The notes: generated by a model not told the origin, from the letters alone. Counted from the stretch's first letter, positions 7,098-15,755 are shown. The stretch is DNA of 41,982 bases from an uncultured Lachnospiraceae bacterium (GCA_902785055.1 CACZXG010000007.1:1-41982), one strand, 5' to 3'. Numbers and translations are program-made.

Positions 7098-7753
7098 GAG
7101 CGGATCCCCCGGTCTTCCCGATCGGAATGCGTCATTTCTGCATTGTCCCCCAGGATCACTTTCAGACAATGGTACAGAAGCTGCGCCGTGATCCCCCAGA
7201 TCACCCCGCCTTCGCTCTCGTAGAAATAGAATCTGCGCGGGATTCTGTGCCATGGGTAGTCCGCCCCGCCCGGCAGGAGTTCATAGGGAAAATCCTCCGG
7301 CGTCTTCACTACCATAGCCGCATCGCTGGTCCGAGGCTCGTGAGACGCAAACCAGCTCAGGGGCACGCAGAAAACCCTTTCAACCTCCTCTTTGGAGAAG
7401 GTCCCCTCGTAATCATGCAAAATACCGAGGCAGGAACTGATCTTCGCGCCGCCCGGTCCCGCCATGGTATGCATGGGAGCGATCACCTCGATCTTCCCAC
7501 GCGGGATCAGAAGTTCCTCCGACGTCTCCCTGACCGCAGCTTCCTCCGCGGTCTCGTTTTCCTCGATCCTTCCGCCCGGAAAGCAGATCTCGCCTCCCTG
7601 CCGGATCCCCGTCTGGCGGACCTCAAACAGGATGCAGAGCTCTCCGCCGGTCTCCACCAGAGGGATCAGGACTGCGTTCTTTCTTTTAACGGAACTGACC
7701 TCTTCCAGTATCCGTCCGGCAGTTTTACTGCGGATCTTCTCCATCTGTGTCAT
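7094..7753 (-). CDS. Nudix hydrolase, CoA pyrophosphatase-like (NudL/YeaB type)
   Basis: A 219-residue Nudix protein. The Nudix box begins at Gly61 in FPGGRIEENETAEEAA, with Glu67, Arg75-Glu76 and Glu79-Glu80 in exact GX5EX7REXXEE spacing. VRQTGIRQGGEICFPGG just before it matches the NuCoA-type signature of enzymes cleaving CoA into phosphopantetheine and 3',5'-ADP. The start at 7753 lies inside the end of the lipase-fold gene (28-nt overlap) with GGGGACGG upstream; a second ATG at 7744 is possible. It overlaps the next gene by ATGA. Action on CoA is inferred from the signature only. Confidence 0.88.
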   Translation of the reverse strand: MTQMEKIRSKTAGRILEEVSSVKRKNAVLIPLVETGGELCILFEVRQTGIRQGGEICFPGGRIEENETAEEAAVRETSEELLIPRGKIEVIAPMHTMAGPGGAKISSCLGILHDYEGTFSKEEVERVFCVPLSWFASHEPRTSDAAMVVKTPEDFPYELLPGGADYPWHRIPRRFYFYESEGGVIWGITAQLLYHCLKVILGDNAEMTHSDREDRGIRS

Positions 7754-9110
7754 CTGTTTTGCCGTCCCCGATCAAAATTCCTTCTTTCAGCGCTCTTTTT
7801 GCGAGTTCTTCCATTAAGAGCGCTTTTTCGCTATTCTCTTCCGCCGGCTGCACTTCTTCGGTATCCTCTTTAGTCAGCTGCGCTCTCTGCGCCCTTGCCG
7901 CCTGCACTCCGAGTCTGGCGTACTCCGCTGTCTTTCTGGCCTCGCTGATCTTTCCCTTCAGCTCCAGCAGTTTCTTGAACACATCAGGGACGAGCCCGTC
8001 TCTCTGCTCCATCTCCTCATAGAAGTTCTTGCTGCCGCTGGCGACGAGCTTTTTGATCACATCGGACATCTCCGACTGCTGCTCTTTGGGAAGCCCCTTC
8101 ACCATCTGGATCGCGTCCGCCAGGTCTCTGAGGCTGATATCTTTCATATCCTTCAAGGTGTCGGCGCCCAGCGCCTGCAGGATCCCGAAGATCTGATCCA
8201 CAAAGACCCGCCGTGCCGCGTCGTCGACATTCTCAAGCCACTCATTCAGCACCTTTTCAAGATAAATGCTGTCTCCCGACCTCTGTGTGTTGACAAAGCG
8301 GTTTCCCAGCACTTCCCACGACAGCGCGTCGTGCTGCATGATTCCCTTCCGGCTGCTCCTTACAACGGTCGCGCTTCGTCCCCCATTGAGGAGACGCCCG
8401 ATAATGGAGTCCTGGGGGATTATGTTGATCGTGCGGTCCATGATCTCTTTGTATTCGGGCCTGGATGTAACTTCGTCTCTGAATCCCGGAGAGTCATTGC
8501 AATATACTGCCAGGATCTGTTTCTGAACCCGGGCTCCCGCGAAGGATGACGCGAACGCGGCAAAGTTTCCTCCCTTCGAGTGGCCTCCCACTCTCAGTTT
8601 CAGCGTCGTATCGCTGAAGTTCTTCCTCAAATAATCGACCGCAAGCTTCTGCCCCTCCGTACTGGACATGTAAGAGAGATTGAAGTCCTCCTTCCAGCCG
8701 ACCAGGGTCTCATCGGTGCCGCGAAACGCCACATAGACCGTTCCGTCCTCAAGCTCAAACTGGACAGCAGACATCTGCGCCTCAGCGCTCTTGCTCACAA
8801 AATTGACATAGCCGCACATCTTCGTGTTTCCAAACCGCTTACTCTCCGCAGCAGGCCTGAGCAGGAAAGGAGAGCGCTTGGAAAAGCTCTCTCTGTTTCT
8901 TATTTCCTCTACGGTATGGATCTCCCAGTATCTGCGGCAGACGTCTTTGATCGGCATCGGATAATCCCTGGACTCGAAGACTATGCCGTCATAATCCACG
9001 TAAGCCAGCTGAGCCAGGATCAGATTATCAACATCATTGAACGGATCCCTGTCAAAAGTCAGGTCACCCCTCCATTTGAGATATTCGTTCATATTATTTC
9101 TTTCATCCAT
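7725..9110 (-). CDS. DUF2974 (Mbeg1-like) lipase-fold protein
   Basis: A 461-residue protein with an alpha/beta-hydrolase (lipase class 3-like) core. AFRGTDETLVGWKEDFNLSY at 129-148 and VGGHSKGGNFAAF at 174-186 with the nucleophile elbow GHSKG (Ser178) are typical of the DUF2974 family common in Firmicutes. No signal peptide is seen, so it is probably cytoplasmic. The last 150 residues are a charged helical extension (LKGKISEARKTAEYARLGVQ) ending in an acidic Glu/Asp-rich tail. The open frame begins at 9236, but the ATG at 9110 has GGAAGGA 8 nt upstream and begins the conserved part. It is the first gene of the seven-gene minus-strand run. Substrate unknown. Confidence 0.85.
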   Translation of the reverse strand: MDERNNMNEYLKWRGDLTFDRDPFNDVDNLILAQLAYVDYDGIVFESRDYPMPIKDVCRRYWEIHTVEEIRNRESFSKRSPFLLRPAAESKRFGNTKMCGYVNFVSKSAEAQMSAVQFELEDGTVYVAFRGTDETLVGWKEDFNLSYMSSTEGQKLAVDYLRKNFSDTTLKLRVGGHSKGGNFAAFASSFAGARVQKQILAVYCNDSPGFRDEVTSRPEYKEIMDRTINIIPQDSIIGRLLNGGRSATVVRSSRKGIMQHDALSWEVLGNRFVNTQRSGDSIYLEKVLNEWLENVDDAARRVFVDQIFGILQALGADTLKDMKDISLRDLADAIQMVKGLPKEQQSEMSDVIKKLVASGSKNFYEEMEQRDGLVPDVFKKLLELKGKISEARKTAEYARLGVQAARAQRAQLTKEDTEEVQPAEENSEKALLMEELAKRALKEGILIGDGKTDDTDGEDPQ

Positions 9111-9191
9111 AGTCTGTTCCTTCCAACATGAAAAGGCCTCTCGGACAATATAAAGCCTGTCTGTGTAAACTGTGTGTCCGGTCTCTATTAA

Positions 9192-9213
9192 CCAAGTATA
9201 ACTGAAAACTTGG
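9192..9213. promoter_or_regulatory. Inverted repeat upstream of the lipase-fold gene (possible operator)
   Basis: CCAAGT (9192-9197) and ACTTGG (9208-9213) flank a 10-nt centre containing a TATACT word on the minus strand, about 90 nt upstream of the start codon at 9110. A repressor site overlapping the -10 element is one reading; no good -35 at proper spacing was found. Confidence 0.35.
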
Positions 9214-9241
9214 CAAAATGTTGCATTGAACTGCATTCAGC

Positions 9242-9299
9242 AAAAAAGAAGCCGCAAAGCTCTGGAGGCATCCCCCCCCCATTTCTTTACAGCCTCTTT
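9242..9299 (-). terminator. Terminator of the SerA-like gene
   Basis: Read on the minus strand, GAGGCTGTAAAG (9285-9296) pairs along 12 bp with CTTTGCGGCTTC (9248-9259), using three G-U pairs, and is followed by six T. The loop contains a run of nine G (C at 9272-9280 on the plus strand). Confidence 0.75.
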
Positions 9300-9314
9300 T
9301 ATCATCCATATTGC

Positions 9315-10478
9315 TTATTTAATGATCCTTACTCTCCATACGCTGGGGATCTGCGATATTTTGTCCACCAGCTCCTTGCTGATCGGAGCGTCCAGGTCAA
9401 ACATCGTATACTCGACGTCTCCCTTGGATTTACTGGTCATCTCAGAGATATTTACTTCACTGCCGCCGATCAGAGTCGTCAGGCGGTTGATCATATTGAC
9501 CTTGTTCTCATGGAAGATCGCGATGCGGCTCGCCGAGCGGCAAACACCCATGCTGCAGGCCGGATAATTGACACTATTGCGGATATTGCCGTTTTCCAGG
9601 TAGTCCATGAGCTCCTCCGCTGCCATCACCGCGCAGTTGTCCTCGGACTCCTCTGTGGAAGCGCCGAGATGAGGCGTCGTGATGCAGCCCCTCACACCCG
9701 CTACAGTGGGATTGGGGAAATCGGAAACGTACCGGCGGATCCTGCCGGCTGCGATCTGCTCGATGACGGCTTCCTCGTCCACCAGGACGTCCCTCGCCAT
9801 GTTGATAAGGATCACGCCTTTCTTCATCTTCTTTACAGCTTCTCTGCTGATCATTCCCTTCGTGGAAGGAAGAGCGGGCACATGGATCGTGATGAAGTCG
9901 CATCTGTCGTAGATCTCATTAAGGTCAAAAACGTGCGTGATCTTCCTGTTCAGGTGCCATGCCGCGTCTACTGACACATAGGGATCATAGCCAAAAACTT
10001 CCATGCCGAGTTCTACCGCCATGTTTGCCACGCGTACGCCGATCGCTCCGAGGCCGATGATGCCCAGCCTCTTGCCGGCGAGCTCGGTACCCGCGAATTT
10101 CTTCTTCTCTTTCTCGGCGGTCTTCGCGATATCCGCGTTGTTCCAGTTGGCGCGGACCCAGTCAACGCCTTCCACGATGTCGCGGGACGCCAGGAGCATT
10201 CCCGCAAGAACCATCTCCTTCACGCCATTGGCATTGGCGCCGGGAGTGTTGAAGACCACAATGCCTTCTCTGGCGCAGCGCTCCAACGGAATATTGTTAA
10301 CGCCAGCGCCTGCTCTTGCGATCGCCAGAAGTTCCGGCGAAAACTCCATATCATGCATTGCCGCGCTTCGGACCAGTATACCCTGGGCCTCGGAAATCTC
10401 TTCCGTCTGCACGAAATCCGGCGTGAAGATCTTCAGTCCCTTGTCCGAAATGTTGTTGAGACATGCGTATTTGAACAT
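9315..10478 (-). CDS. serA: 3-phosphoglycerate dehydrogenase-like protein with ACT domain
   Basis: First step of serine synthesis, oxidising 3-phosphoglycerate to 3-phosphohydroxypyruvate. The 387-residue protein has the D-2-hydroxyacid dehydrogenase fold: substrate loop ARAGAGVNNIP (54-64), Rossmann loop GLGAIG (142-147), active-site Arg229 in NMARDVLVDE, His270 in TTPHLGAS, and an ACT-like domain from about 316. The segment between Arg and His is about 11 residues shorter than in Escherichia coli SerA and reads SDFPNPTV where FPTEPA is expected, so the usual catalytic Glu is not seen. serC is not adjacent. The ATG at 10478 has AAAGGA 8 nt upstream. A related hydroxyacid dehydrogenase activity is possible. 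Confidence 0.85.
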   Translation of the reverse strand: MFKYACLNNISDKGLKIFTPDFVQTEEISEAQGILVRSAAMHDMEFSPELLAIARAGAGVNNIPLERCAREGIVVFNTPGANANGVKEMVLAGMLLASRDIVEGVDWVRANWNNADIAKTAEKEKKKFAGTELAGKRLGIIGLGAIGVRVANMAVELGMEVFGYDPYVSVDAAWHLNRKITHVFDLNEIYDRCDFITIHVPALPSTKGMISREAVKKMKKGVILINMARDVLVDEEAVIEQIAAGRIRRYVSDFPNPTVAGVRGCITTPHLGASTEESEDNCAVMAAEELMDYLENGNIRNSVNYPACSMGVCRSASRIAIFHENKVNMINRLTTLIGGSEVNISEMTSKSKGDVEYTMFDLDAPISKELVDKISQIPSVWRVRIIK

Positions 10479-10530
10479 CGTTTTGTCCTTTCTATGACTA
10501 TACCCCTATGTCATATGCCGACAACGAGTT

Positions 10531-10559
10531 ATTTTACAACGCTTTTCCGCACTGCACAA
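10531..10559 (-). promoter_or_regulatory. Candidate promoter of the SerA-like gene
   Basis: TTGTGC (revcomp of 10554-10559), a 17-nt spacer and TAAAAT (revcomp of 10531-10536), 52 nt before the start codon. A second, weaker pair (TTGTCG/TATAGT) lies closer to the gene. Confidence 0.4.
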
Positions 10560-10586
10560 TATCCCAATTTGTTCACAGAAATTTCG

Positions 10587-10615
10587 CTGGTATTTTTTTC
10601 CGCTGAGACTATAAT
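10587..10615 (+). promoter_or_regulatory. Candidate promoter of the Bax inhibitor-1 family gene
   Basis: A perfect TATAAT at 10610-10615 with a weak CTGGTA -35 (10587-10592) 17 nt upstream. The 5' leader is about 100 nt. Confidence 0.4.
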
Positions 10616-10724
10616 GGACATGTTACCAGTATTTCGTATACATAAACAGAGAGAATAATACCCGCAGCTGTAAAAGCGTTATTTTGCTGCGCGTATGATT
10701 TTGGTTTAAAACGGAGGTATCAAT

Positions 10725-11408
10725 ATGTCTGATATGAATAACATGAATAAAGAATACAGGCTGGAGCGCATGAACAACTACGCCGGCACTGCGGTAAATG
10801 AGCGCACTTACAATCTGACCATCGGTCTGACCCTGCTGTGGGGCGTCCTGATCAACGTCGTGATGGCCACATTTTTCACTTACCAGATCCTGTCTCTTAA
10901 CTATGTTCTGGTGATCGTGCTGTATTTTGCCGGCACGCTGGGATGCTCATATCTGGTCCACAGATCTGACAGCCCGGCCGTGAGTTTCGCGGGATTCACC
11001 GGCATGGCCATCTCCATGGGGCTTCTGCTCACATACTATGTGACGGCTTTTTCAGGAAATTCCGTGGCCTATGCCTTCATCGCGACCGGCCTTGTGACAG
11101 TGATCATGATCATCCTGTCCATGCTGTATCCCGCGTTCTTCCAGAATCTGGGCAGAACGTTGATCATCTCCCTTCTGGGATGCATCCTTGTGGAATTTGT
11201 GGGTAGTATCCTCTTCCGCATTCCGCTGGGGTTCATCGACTACATCGTCGCCCTGATCTTCTGCGGTTACATAGGCCTGGACTGGAACAGAGCCCAGCTG
11301 TATCCAAAGACTCTCGACAACGCGGTCGACAGCGCTGCTGACATCTATCTGGATGTCGTGAACCTGTTCGTCAGGATCCTGTCTATTACAGGAAAGCGCA
11401 GAGATTAA
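10725..11408 (+). CDS. Bax inhibitor-1/YccA family membrane protein
   Basis: A 227-residue polytopic inner-membrane protein with about seven hydrophobic segments beginning at YNLTIGLTLLWGVLINVVMA (about 29-48). The C-terminal pattern LYPKTLDNAVDSAADIYLDVVNLFVRIL is the family hallmark. Relatives are implicated in calcium leak and FtsH-linked membrane protein turnover, but bacterial roles are poorly defined. The N-terminus (about 25 residues) is hydrophilic and cytoplasmic-looking. The ATG at 10725 has GGAGG 8 nt upstream. It is monocistronic, divergent from the SerA-like gene and closed by a bidirectional terminator. Confidence 0.88.
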   Translation: MSDMNNMNKEYRLERMNNYAGTAVNERTYNLTIGLTLLWGVLINVVMATFFTYQILSLNYVLVIVLYFAGTLGCSYLVHRSDSPAVSFAGFTGMAISMGLLLTYYVTAFSGNSVAYAFIATGLVTVIMIILSMLYPAFFQNLGRTLIISLLGCILVEFVGSILFRIPLGFIDYIVALIFCGYIGLDWNRAQLYPKTLDNAVDSAADIYLDVVNLFVRILSITGKRRD

Positions 11409-11422
11409 AACCGGATTTCAAC

Positions 11423-11458
11423 AAAAAGTGGCTGCCGCTAATGCGGCAGCCACTTTTT
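11423..11458. terminator. Bidirectional terminator between convergent genes
   Basis: A perfect 11-bp stem GTGGCTGCCGC/GCGGCAGCCAC (11428-11438 and 11443-11453), loop TAAT, flanked by A5 and T5. It serves the Bax inhibitor-1 gene and the convergent AI-2E gene, whose stop codon overlaps its edge. Confidence 0.95.
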
Positions 11459-12651
11459 CATGCATCTGGATATTTATTTCTCTCCGACTCTTTCGCCTTG
11501 AGGATACTGCGCTTGAGTTCATTGTTCTCCCGACGCTTCCGAAGCCTGTTAACGATGCGTGTCTGATAGATATAGTTCACAATGGCTGCCAGAGGGATCG
11601 AGATGATGACACCCAGGATACCGAAAAGCCTTCCGAAGAAGATGATGGAGACCAGGACCCAGACGGCAGGAACGCCAAGGTTATCGCCGAAGAGCTTGGG
11701 CTTTAAAATATAGCCGTCGATGGTCTGCAGGATCAGAGTAAAGAGAAGAAACCACAAGGCGTACCAGGGGTTGACAAGCAGCAGGATGAGTGCGCCCACA
11801 ATGCCTCCGACGAAGGGACCGAAGGTCGGAGCCAGGTTCGTGACGCCTACCAGCACGGAAACAAGGACCACATAAGGCATTCCTGCAGCCGCCATGAAGA
11901 GGCCGTTGGAGACGCCGATAATGATGCCGTCCAGCACGTCAAAGACGATATAGCGGAGCATAATGTTGTGGCAGTTTTTCAGAAAATCTATTGTTCCCGG
12001 ATAGACGGAAGGGGAAAGGACGGACTCCAGAAGGAACTTAAATCCGGCCTTCAGGTTGTCCTTGGCGCTGAGAAAATAGACCGCCAGTATGAAGGAAACC
12101 ACCGCTTCAAAGATACTCTTGGTCAAATTGATGGAAGTGTTGACAATGTTGTTCAGGCTTCTGGGCAGCAGAGAACTGAGCGTGTCGAGGATACTTCCGC
12201 TGGAGCTGATCAGCCCCGATATGTCGAGATTCATTTCCAAAGCGTAGTCATTCAGGCGTCCCAGAAGGCGCTGCATGGAACTGGCATAGCTGTCGAAGTT
12301 GCCTACGAATTGTACGATGCCGCTTATGACCTGCGGGATCAGGGATACCAGCAGTATCAGAGTCACAAGCAGGAAGGAAAGGATCGCGCCAAAAACAGAG
12401 AGATTGCCGCGCAGACGCTCCGAAGGTACATTCGCAAAAAGGTGCTTCTTGTAGACATCCACCAGAGGATTAAGGATATAGGCGATGATCGCGGCGAGAA
12501 CAATAGGGTACAGAAAGGCTCCCATGCCGCGCAGAGCGCTCCCGATGACGTCCAGGTGCGTCAGGATCGAGAAGAGGACTACCGCGGAGCAGGTTGCGAT
12601 CGTGTATGCTACCCAGGGGGTGTTGAGATTGTTTTTATTAAATGGTTTCAT
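11458..12651 (-). CDS. AI-2E family (PerM-like) transporter
   Basis: A 397-residue membrane protein with about eight hydrophobic segments. The opening WVAYTIATCSAVVLFSILTHL, the GAFLYPIVLAAIIAYILNPL block, and the C-terminal GVTNLAPTFGPFVGGIVGAL and LGVPAVWVLVSIIFFGRLFG blocks are typical of this family. Members export autoinducer-2 or act as Na+/H+ or lipid-related exporters; which applies here is unknown. The tail is basic and charged (RKRRENNELKRSILKAKESE). The ATG at 12651 has GGAAGGG about 8 nt upstream. A 49-nt gap separates its start from the end of the upstream membrane protein gene, so the two may be co-transcribed. Confidence 0.9.
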   Translation of the reverse strand: MKPFNKNNLNTPWVAYTIATCSAVVLFSILTHLDVIGSALRGMGAFLYPIVLAAIIAYILNPLVDVYKKHLFANVPSERLRGNLSVFGAILSFLLVTLILLVSLIPQVISGIVQFVGNFDSYASSMQRLLGRLNDYALEMNLDISGLISSSGSILDTLSSLLPRSLNNIVNTSINLTKSIFEAVVSFILAVYFLSAKDNLKAGFKFLLESVLSPSVYPGTIDFLKNCHNIMLRYIVFDVLDGIIIGVSNGLFMAAAGMPYVVLVSVLVGVTNLAPTFGPFVGGIVGALILLLVNPWYALWFLLFTLILQTIDGYILKPKLFGDNLGVPAVWVLVSIIFFGRLFGILGVIISIPLAAIVNYIYQTRIVNRLRKRRENNELKRSILKAKESERNKYPDA

Positions 12652-12700
12652 TGCGTGAACCCTTCCGAGGCGTGATTACAGAAGCGGCAGCTGGATGTCC

Positions 12701-14317
12701 CTAATCTCTTGTCTGGTACATGATCCTGCCGTAGCCCTGCCAGACGACACGGTATTTCTGCTTTTCGCAGAGCTTATTCAGGTCCGACTTTTCGGAGAGA
12801 AGAACAAACTTGCTGCGTACACTGCCATCTGTCAGAAGCTTCTCCAAAACAGCAGTCTGGCACACGTTCAGGGATGTATAGGTGGGAAGCATGTATTCCC
12901 ACTGCAGGTTTTCGGATTCGGGAAGCTTGGCTATTGTGTTGTCCCAGGGATCATTTTCAAGGGGCAGGATCCCGCGGAATTCGATCTCCAGCGCCTGCTC
13001 GTCCTCGGCGCTCAGCGTACTCGCGTCGATCTGCGGCAGCCGGAAGTTCTCCGGGGCCCGCACAACGAAGAAAGCCATTACCGCCAAAAGCGCTATCTCG
13101 CCGGCGATCCGTTCGAAACCGATCCTGTTCTTCCCGCCGCCGAGTTCAATGAGAAGGAGCCCGTAAGCCAGAGTGACGGACAGCATCATGCGGTGCAGCT
13201 GTACAGGGCTGTACAGGACGACGTTGGCCTCATAGATTGCGGCGCCTCCGAGCAGCATGAAGAAGATCACGGCGCAGCGGCCGTCTCTTTTTTTATCGCC
13301 CGCAAACAGGGAGCGGATCAAAAGGATCAGCAGCAGTACAGACTGGGCAAAATACAGTAAGGGGATGCCTCCTGCCCACCGGCTGTCGGACAGATAGCCC
13401 CTGATCTCCCGCAGAGCATCCAGATTGGCGTGCAGGATCTGCTCAGCCATCTTTACCGGGGATCCCGTGCTGAGCAGCTGTTTCAAAGTCTCTGTCTGTG
13501 TGCTGTCGAAGAAATAACGCGCGACGTTATATCCCGTAAAGAAGAAAAACAGGCCTACCGAAGCTGCCGCAGAGAGAATGCAGAGCAGGAAGAAAAGCGC
13601 TTTGGCGCCGCCGGAGAGGGCACTCTTCTGCCTGAAGATCATGTATACGGGGATCAGGAGCAGCGGAAAATAATACGGGCGCATCGTGTTCCAGAAGAAG
13701 ACGATCAGGATCATCGCGAACAGGGCCGCTTTCTGCGAAGAGGCCGGCGCGAACGGATGTCTGATCATCCACAGTACAAGCGCCGTGAACAGGATCAGGA
13801 AGAAGTTGTAACTGCTCTCTGTCATGCCGGACCAGACGTAGCGTCCCGCTACAAGGTAGGTGACCAGAAAGAGCACGGTGAAGAAGCCCTCTCTTGCCCT
13901 GGGGCGCACTAAAAGGACGTAGAAAAGCCCGGCCAGAACGGCGAGGGCAGCATTGCTGTAATAGATGGAGTTGTGGTTCTCCACGCCTGTAAAGAATGAC
14001 AGGACAAAATAGGGCAGGTAGGTAAAGATATTGTAGGGCCCGTATGCCAGATTCGCGGGCGCGTCTTCATTGAAGCCATACATGCCTCTGGGATAGAACT
14101 CGTAGCGGAGAAGACGGATCACGCGATAATAACCGACTTCGTCATTCCATGTGGTGTTCCAGGCGTCCAGCCTGAGCGCGGAGGTGCCCGTCAGAAGCTG
14201 CAAAAGAGCAGCGCTTATAAAGGGCGCGAGTATGATCAGGATCCAGAATATAACCGCTGCAGGCCTGATGCGGCCGGAGGAATAGGAGCGCGGGTCATCG
14301 GATGAATAATAAGACAT
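12701..14317 (-). CDS. Multi-spanning membrane protein, GT-C glycosyltransferase-like (unassigned)
   Basis: A 538-residue protein with roughly ten or more hydrophobic segments, starting VIFWILIILAPFISAALLQL (about 22-41). The first long extracellular loop has RLDAWNTTWNDEVGYYRVIR, placing acidic residues where GT-C enzymes (ArnT, PMT, dolichyl-phosphate mannosyltransferase families) hold their catalytic Asp/Glu. The C-terminal 120 residues form a soluble domain with PENFRLPQIDASTLSAEDEQ. The ATG at 14317 has GGAGGTACTGTA upstream; the open frame extends 30 codons further without a site. I infer a surface-glycan or lipid-linked sugar role from fold-like features; no exact family is recognised. 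Confidence 0.8.
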   Translation of the reverse strand: MSYYSSDDPRSYSSGRIRPAAVIFWILIILAPFISAALLQLLTGTSALRLDAWNTTWNDEVGYYRVIRLLRYEFYPRGMYGFNEDAPANLAYGPYNIFTYLPYFVLSFFTGVENHNSIYYSNAALAVLAGLFYVLLVRPRAREGFFTVLFLVTYLVAGRYVWSGMTESSYNFFLILFTALVLWMIRHPFAPASSQKAALFAMILIVFFWNTMRPYYFPLLLIPVYMIFRQKSALSGGAKALFFLLCILSAAASVGLFFFFTGYNVARYFFDSTQTETLKQLLSTGSPVKMAEQILHANLDALREIRGYLSDSRWAGGIPLLYFAQSVLLLILLIRSLFAGDKKRDGRCAVIFFMLLGGAAIYEANVVLYSPVQLHRMMLSVTLAYGLLLIELGGGKNRIGFERIAGEIALLAVMAFFVVRAPENFRLPQIDASTLSAEDEQALEIEFRGILPLENDPWDNTIAKLPESENLQWEYMLPTYTSLNVCQTAVLEKLLTDGSVRSKFVLLSEKSDLNKLCEKQKYRVVWQGYGRIMYQTRD

Positions 14318-14353
14318 TACAGTACCTCCGTATTTCACAAATGAACTGCTTTT

Positions 14354-14381
14354 ATTATACAACAGCATTTGGCGCGGGCAA
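14354..14381 (-). promoter_or_regulatory. Promoter of the GT-C-like gene at 12701-14317
   Basis: TTGCCC (revcomp of 14376-14381), a 16-nt spacer and a perfect TATAAT (revcomp of 14354-14359), 36 nt before the start codon. Confidence 0.6.
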
Positions 14382-14433
14382 ATAAAGCGTGAGACACAAA
14401 AAGGCAATAGGAAGAAATAAAGTTCGGTTCAGT

Positions 14434-14462
14434 CTGTCGGAAGAAGGAAAATAGCGTATAAT
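14434..14462 (+). promoter_or_regulatory. Candidate promoter of the membrane protein gene at 14508
   Basis: A perfect TATAAT at 14457-14462 with weak CTGTCG (14434-14439) 17 nt upstream, 45 nt before the start codon. It is divergent from the promoter at 14354-14381. Confidence 0.45.
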
Positions 14463-14507
14463 GATTACAAATGCAAGTTTATAAACTGCTGACTCAGGAG
14501 GACGTTT

Positions 14508-15710
14508 ATGGAAAATACAGATAAGAGAAAGATCAGCGGAACAGGATGGGTCTTGATCGCGATCAGCCTGATGATCCTGTTCACCTGCGGTTTTCTCACA
14601 GCACTGGTAGGCATCGATTACGGTCCGCACGAAGAGATCGCCCTGAGCCTTACTCCCGGAGATCCGATCGGCCTCTTTAAGGCCCACCCGGAGCCGCTTT
14701 GGCATCTGCTCACCTACGCGGCAGTGAAGATCCTTCACTGCAGAGTGGAGATCGCGGCCGGGCTGGTTTCCGGAATGCTCATTGTCCTGACTTATATCAT
14801 CGCTTTTGCGGCAATACGCAGAACGGTGCCCGGTCTTGAATCCCACGAGATCGCCGGGCTTGATCTTGTGCTGCACCTTGTCGGCGCGATCTATGTGCCC
14901 ATGTTCAATAAAGAGCCGTATCTGGGACAGGGCTCTCCGAATATCTGGCACAATCCCACAACGATCGCAGTCAGACCGCTCGCGCTCCTGATATTTGTCC
15001 TGACAGCATCCATAGTCATGCAGGCGAAGAAGGAGGAGTTCGAGAACAGCATTCCGGCCGGCAGAGCTGTACTGACATCGATCCTGCTGATCCTCTCCTG
15101 TCTCGCGAAACCGAGCTTCGTCCAGGTGTTCTATCCCGCGATCTTCACACTGATGGTCATCTGGCTGATCATGTACAAGGGAAAGAATCTCAGGACGGCT
15201 ATTCAGCTCATGCTGGTGTGCCTTCCCTCACTGGCCGTCATGATTCTTCAGTTCGTGATCGCCTTCTACGGCGGGAATTCCAAATCCGGCGGCATTACGA
15301 TCGCGCCTTTCGTGGTGGCGGGAGCCAGAACCCCTTCCATACCAATCTCCATGCTGCTCCTTTTGGCCTTCCCTCTCCTCATGCTGGTCCTTTCGGCGAT
15401 CAGAAAGGGCGTGACCTGGGGCGATATTTTCGCGTGGCTGATGCTCTTATGGGGGCTTGTGTGGAGACTGCTTCTGGCTGAAAAAGGAGAGAGGACATAC
15501 CACGGAAACTTCTCGTGGGGATACATGCTGGCAGTCTATCTGGTCTGGTATACCGCGGTCAGGGCTTATCTCAAACTCTACTTCAGCGAGCAGATGACAG
15601 GCAACAAGAGAGGCGTCGGATTTGTGCTGGCGACTATTGTCCTGGCGCTGCATCTGTTGTCCGGCATCTACTATCTGATCTATCTGATAGCTCTGGGACA
15701 CGGAATGTAA
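14508..15710 (+). CDS. Multi-spanning membrane protein, GT-C-like (unassigned)
   Basis: A 400-residue protein with about nine to eleven hydrophobic segments, starting WVLIAISLMILFTCGFLTAL. The first outer loop contains GIDYGPHEEIALSL and FKAHPEPLWHLLTYAA, again acidic/His residues in the place used by GT-C transferases. There is no soluble C-terminal domain; it ends within a membrane segment (LHLLSGIYYLIYLIAL). The ATG at 14508 has AGGAGG 6 nt upstream. dapA follows 45 nt later without an obvious terminator, so co-transcription is possible. Together with the divergent 538-residue protein it suggests a small surface-polymer module; substrate and reaction are unknown. Confidence 0.78.
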   Translation: MENTDKRKISGTGWVLIAISLMILFTCGFLTALVGIDYGPHEEIALSLTPGDPIGLFKAHPEPLWHLLTYAAVKILHCRVEIAAGLVSGMLIVLTYIIAFAAIRRTVPGLESHEIAGLDLVLHLVGAIYVPMFNKEPYLGQGSPNIWHNPTTIAVRPLALLIFVLTASIVMQAKKEEFENSIPAGRAVLTSILLILSCLAKPSFVQVFYPAIFTLMVIWLIMYKGKNLRTAIQLMLVCLPSLAVMILQFVIAFYGGNSKSGGITIAPFVVAGARTPSIPISMLLLLAFPLLMLVLSAIRKGVTWGDIFAWLMLLWGLVWRLLLAEKGERTYHGNFSWGYMLAVYLVWYTAVRAYLKLYFSEQMTGNKRGVGFVLATIVLALHLLSGIYYLIYLIALGHGM

Positions 15711-15755
15711 ACAGGAAAAAGTGTGTGATATTTTAAAAAATAAAGGAGAATCGAA

